Below, piece by piece: positions 60,939 to 64,000 of a DNA stretch of 64,000 bases. Under the pieces are notes generated by a model that searched no databases, was not told where the DNA came from, and saw nothing but the letters and a program-made list of their open reading frames with translations. Each line of letters starts with the position of its first letter. Positions within the stretch are counted from its first letter, which is position 1. This stretch comes from Anaeromusa acidaminophila DSM 3853. Its GTDB lineage: Bacteria; Bacillota; Negativicutes; Anaeromusales; Anaeromusaceae. The translations under genes were made by a program, and so were the position numbers. The stretch lies in the NCBI RefSeq assembly GCF_000374545.1, contig NZ_KB894589.1:71221-135220 (forward strand), given 5' to 3'.

Positions 60939-63071
60939 ATGAAAGAAACAGACCAACCTGTATTGAATGAATTGTGGCAAAGCGTATGTGTTGTCGCGCA
61001 GTGCTTCAAGGTAGAGCTAGCGCCATACGTCGGGAAAATGGAAGCCCTTAAGGCGGAAGAAAATGAAGAGGAGTTTATCGGGAAGTTTTCCAAAATTGCG
61101 GGTATTGCCTTTCGGAGAATAGAGAGGGAGTATACCTTTGAATCGCTGCAGTCCCCCTGCTTGCTGAAGCAGAGGAATGGTTCGTACATAACGGTATTAC
61201 AGAAGAATGATGAAAAATTTCTGGTGTGGAATTCGCAGCAGGTCGAGGCGCTGCAGCAATTAAGCCGTGAGGAGCTGCTGGACAGCTGGAGCGGTGAAGG
61301 CTGGTTTTTGGAGAAGCAGTTCCGCCTCTCCCAGTGGTTGCGTTCTTTGCGCCTGCGCTGGATCTGGCAAGTGCTGCAACGGTTCCGCAAGTATTTTTAT
61401 GAAATGCTGGTCGCCTCCTTTTTTCTGCAATTGGTAGCCCTGGTGGTGCCGTTATTCACCCAGGTAATTATCGACAAGGTCATTATTCATAAAGGCATGA
61501 TAACGCTGAACGTGTTGATTGTTCTGGCAGCGGTGCTTGCGGGGTTTCAGTTCGGGATGCAGTATCTGCGGACGTATTTGCTGGCGCATACGACAAACCG
61601 GATTGACGTGATTTTGGGCAGCTGGCTGGTACGGCACCTGCTTTCCCTGCCACTGGCGTACCATCGCTCAAAGCGAATTGGAGATACGCTGCTGCGCATT
61701 TCTTCGCTGAGTTCAATCAGGGAATTTTTGAGCAGTGTTGCGCCCTTTTTAGGAATTGACTTTCTTTTTGGCTTTGTGTTCCTTTTTGTCATGTGGCAGT
61801 ATAGCTCGACCCTTACGCTGCTTGTTTTAGCGGCTGCTCCTATTTATATTGCGCAGCATTATTTGCTGACTCCGGTTTATCGAAAGAAAACAGAGGCCAT
61901 GTGGGGGATCAGCACAGAGAGCAATGCCTATTTGGTGGAAATGATCAACGGCATTCAGACCGCCAAAGCGATGGCGATTGAACCACAATTTATGAAACGC
62001 TGGGAACAGATGACTGCCAAAATGGCCAAAGCGTCCTGTGAAAACAGCGTGGTTGCCGTAGCTTCTTCGAGCCTGGGCAATCTTGTGCAGTATTGCGCGT
62101 CCTTTGTGCTGCTCTGGGTTGGCGGTAAAATGGTAATTGCCAATGAACTTACGGTCGGACAGCTTATTGCCATGCAAATGATTTCTAAGCAGATGTACGG
62201 GCCGCTGTTCCGCCTGATCGGGATTTGGCCGACTATGCAGCAGACTTTTATGGCGGCGGAGCGTTTGGCGGATCTGACGCGGCAGGCGCCGGAGCCTCGA
62301 ACGGGTCAAGGCGTCAAGGAGGAACGCTTCTCCGGCGATATTGTGCTGAAGGATGTGGTGTTTCGTTATCAGCCGCAGCTTCCGCCGGTGCTGCAAGGGG
62401 TTTCCCTGCAGATCAAAGAAGGAAGCTGCATCGGTCTGGTCGGGCGTTCCGGTTCAGGGAAAAGCACCATTGCCAAGCTGCTGCAACGCATGTACCTGCC
62501 GGAAGCGGGAAGTATCCAGATGGGGCCCATGGAAGTTGAGGCATGGGAGCCTTTGGCGCTGCGGCGCCAAATCGGCGTAGTGCTGCAGGAAAATTACTTG
62601 TTTCAAGGAAGCATTCGAGACAATATTGCTTTGAGCAGACCAGGGGCTTCGATGGATGAAGTGGTAAGGGCCGCTCAAATCGCGGGGGCCCATTCGTTCA
62701 TCTTGTCTTTGGCGGACGGCTATGATACCAGAGTCGGCGAGCGGGGCGGGCAGTTGTCGGGCGGACAGCGCCAGCGGATTGCCATTGCGCGTTCTCTTTT
62801 AAACAACCCTAAGGTACTTATTTTTGACGAAGCGACGAGCGCTCTTGATTATCCGTCAGAGCAGGCCATTATGAAGAATCTGGATTACATTGTCCAGGGG
62901 CGGACCGTGATTATGATTGCGCATCGTTTGCATACGCTGCAGAAGTGTGACTGTATTTACGTGATGGATCAAGGAAAAATCATTGAAAGCGGAACAGCAG
63001 AAGAATTGATGCAGAACAATGGTTTGTATGCGCATCTGTATCGCCTGCAGTACGAAGGGTGGCAGAAATGA
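60939..63071 (+). CDS. Type I secretion ABC transporter (HlyB/LapB-like)
   Basis: A 710-residue inner-membrane half transporter. The first 130 residues form a C39-like domain without the catalytic cysteine motif, as in HlyB. A six-helix ABC membrane domain lies at about 150-430, and the ATPase domain has Walker A GRSGSGKST (about 501-509), signature LSGGQRQR (about 606-613) and Walker B VLIFDEATSALD (about 625-636). It would export an unfolded protein through an HlyD/TolC-type conduit. ATG at 60939 follows AAGG at 9-nt spacing; GTG 60933 is an alternative. It overlaps the HlyD gene by ATGA. No substrate (RTX) gene or TolC is seen in the window. Codon use returns to the GC-richer style of the core region. 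Confidence 0.92.
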   Translation: MKETDQPVLNELWQSVCVVAQCFKVELAPYVGKMEALKAEENEEEFIGKFSKIAGIAFRRIEREYTFESLQSPCLLKQRNGSYITVLQKNDEKFLVWNSQQVEALQQLSREELLDSWSGEGWFLEKQFRLSQWLRSLRLRWIWQVLQRFRKYFYEMLVASFFLQLVALVVPLFTQVIIDKVIIHKGMITLNVLIVLAAVLAGFQFGMQYLRTYLLAHTTNRIDVILGSWLVRHLLSLPLAYHRSKRIGDTLLRISSLSSIREFLSSVAPFLGIDFLFGFVFLFVMWQYSSTLTLLVLAAAPIYIAQHYLLTPVYRKKTEAMWGISTESNAYLVEMINGIQTAKAMAIEPQFMKRWEQMTAKMAKASCENSVVAVASSSLGNLVQYCASFVLLWVGGKMVIANELTVGQLIAMQMISKQMYGPLFRLIGIWPTMQQTFMAAERLADLTRQAPEPRTGQGVKEERFSGDIVLKDVVFRYQPQLPPVLQGVSLQIKEGSCIGLVGRSGSGKSTIAKLLQRMYLPEAGSIQMGPMEVEAWEPLALRRQIGVVLQENYLFQGSIRDNIALSRPGASMDEVVRAAQIAGAHSFILSLADGYDTRVGERGGQLSGGQRQRIAIARSLLNNPKVLIFDEATSALDYPSEQAIMKNLDYIVQGRTVIMIAHRLHTLQKCDCIYVMDQGKIIESGTAEELMQNNGLYAHLYRLQYEGWQK

Positions 63072-64000
63072 AGAATATGTGGCGAAAGTTGTGGGAAAGA
63101 ACGGAAAATAGATTCTGGAAGCAAACAGAGCGTGAGTTTTTGCCATCAGCGCTGGAATTGTCGGAAACGCCGCCCTCTCCCTGGAGACGGGGGCTTTTGT
63201 GGGCGAGTGTACTCTTTTTAATTCTGGTGCTGGTTTGGTCCATCGCGGGAAGCGTGGATGAGGTTGCCGTTGCGCCGGGTAAAATTATTCCGGCAGGACA
63301 GGTGAAAGTAGTACAGGCCGAAGATAAGGGGATTGTCAAGGCGATTCATGTCAAAGATGGTATGCGGGTTACCCAGGGGCAGGTGCTGGTGGAGTTAGAC
63401 CCCACTGTGTCTGGGGCGGATCTCGCCAGAATCCGCCATGATACGGCCTACTATGCGCTGCAGCTGGAGCGCCTGCGTGCCGAAGCGAGCGGCCAGCCGT
63501 TTATGCCGCCTGCTTCTAGTGAACTGGATCAGCGCGATATCGATGTGCAAATGCAGCTTTATTCAAGCCGGGTCAACAATTATCAATCAAAACTAGCAGC
63601 TGGCAAAGCAGCTGTGATTCAGGCGGAGGCGGGCATTACTTCCGCCCGGGCGAATTTGCAGAAATCGAGCAGTCTTTATGAAATTGCCGCCGAAAAAGAA
63701 CAGCGCATTCAAAAACTGGTAGAGGAAAATGCGGTCGCGCTGTTTGTGCTGCTGGATCATAGATCAAAACGGATTGAGCTTGAAAATGACATGAAAATCC
63801 AAGAGGCGGAGGTCCGGCGGCAGCAGGCCGTGCTGGCCCAAAGCGAAGAGTCGCTTTCTGCGTTGACGCTGCAGTGGAATGCGGACGTGCAAAGTCAGTT
63901 TTTGGAAACCAAAAAGCAATGGGTTGAGTACGCGGAAGAACTCAAGAAGGCGTCAGAAAAAGAGCGCTTGTCCAAGGTGGTTTCGCCGGTGGACGGCAGG
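63068..64000 (+). CDS. HlyD-family type I secretion adaptor (N-terminal part)
   Basis: The first 311 codons of a membrane-fusion protein; the gene runs past the window. A short cytoplasmic start is followed by a membrane segment (about residues 42-61, LLWASVLFLILVLVWSIAG). A biotinyl/lipoyl-like domain follows (VQAEDKGIVKAIHVKDGMRV near residues 83-102), then a long alpha-helical hairpin from about 150 onward rich in Glu, Gln, Ala and Lys. This links the ABC transporter to an outer-membrane channel across the periplasm. It starts on the ATGA overlap with the ABC gene. Frame is open to the last base. Confidence 0.92.
   Translation, partial: MKNMWRKLWERTENRFWKQTEREFLPSALELSETPPSPWRRGLLWASVLFLILVLVWSIAGSVDEVAVAPGKIIPAGQVKVVQAEDKGIVKAIHVKDGMRVTQGQVLVELDPTVSGADLARIRHDTAYYALQLERLRAEASGQPFMPPASSELDQRDIDVQMQLYSSRVNNYQSKLAAGKAAVIQAEAGITSARANLQKSSSLYEIAAEKEQRIQKLVEENAVALFVLLDHRSKRIELENDMKIQEAEVRRQQAVLAQSEESLSALTLQWNADVQSQFLETKKQWVEYAEELKKASEKERLSKVVSPVDGR

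Noticed and set aside
61827-62396. A 189-codon minus-strand open frame inside the secretion ABC gene
   Set aside because: Shadow of the well-supported ABC gene; His/Arg/Gln-rich without domain.

Overview
The window looks like a chromosome segment of a diderm Firmicute of the class Negativicutes (Sporomusa/Anaeromusa/Pelosinus-like; the genus is a guess). It combines a complete LPS-making and LPS-exporting gene set with an outer-membrane porin carrying an N-terminal S-layer-homology (SLH) domain, the OmpM type known from Negativicutes. Every gene I accept as intact lies on the + strand; the only minus-strand coding traces are two dead IS3 remnants.

Layout. (1) 1-7.4 kb: end of kdsA, kdsC, a lipid A acyltransferase, then lptC-lptA-lptB-lptF/G, a DUF3084 membrane/coiled-coil protein and a YqgF-like nuclease. 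(2) 7.4-13.8 kb: SLH porin, a second porin, two secreted proteins of unknown function, and a short LptD. (3) 13.8-26.7 kb: inner-core LPS block with two heptose-kinase homologues, hldC, gmhA, hldD, four GT9 heptosyltransferase-type enzymes, a WaaE-like GT2, a further transferase, and a lipid-kinase / zinc-phospholipase-C pair. (4) 26.7-60.7 kb: a visibly AT-richer O-antigen/surface-glycan island. It holds glycosyltransferases, a KpsC/S-like protein, an O-antigen ligase/polymerase, a 4,6-dehydratase, GDP-fucose genes (gmd, fcl, plus a GT11 fucosyltransferase), a CDP-6-deoxyhexose set with two C-methyltransferase-type proteins, a Wzx flippase bracketed by decayed IS3 copies, small methyltransferases beside an IS256 remnant, an initiating phosphoglycosyltransferase, and a nonulosonic (legionaminic-type) acid set legB-C-G-I-H-ptmE-oxidoreductase-oxidoreductase-legF. 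(5) 60.9-64 kb: a type I secretion ABC transporter and the start of its HlyD adaptor, cut by the window end.

How it works together. Kdo and ADP-heptose synthesis feed the GT9/GT2 core transferases. Lipid A is finished by the acyltransferase, and LPS is moved by LptB-LptF/G-LptC-LptA to LptD. The island supplies GDP-fucose, a branched CDP-deoxyhexose and a CMP-nonulosonate for a lipid-linked glycan started by the phosphoglycosyltransferase, flipped by Wzx and joined by the ligase. GmhB, KdsB, WaaA and a Wzz are not seen here.

The most unusual non-coding signal is a set of long imperfect inverted repeats that fill most sizeable gaps between genes from 3 to 24.6 kb, stop at the edge of the island and never reappear. 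In several copies the left arm supplies the stop codon of the upstream gene, and the right arm ends at a near-constant distance (about 29-41 nt) before the next start. A separate REP-like double hairpin occurs twice with compensatory base changes. No tRNA, rRNA or CRISPR array was seen.
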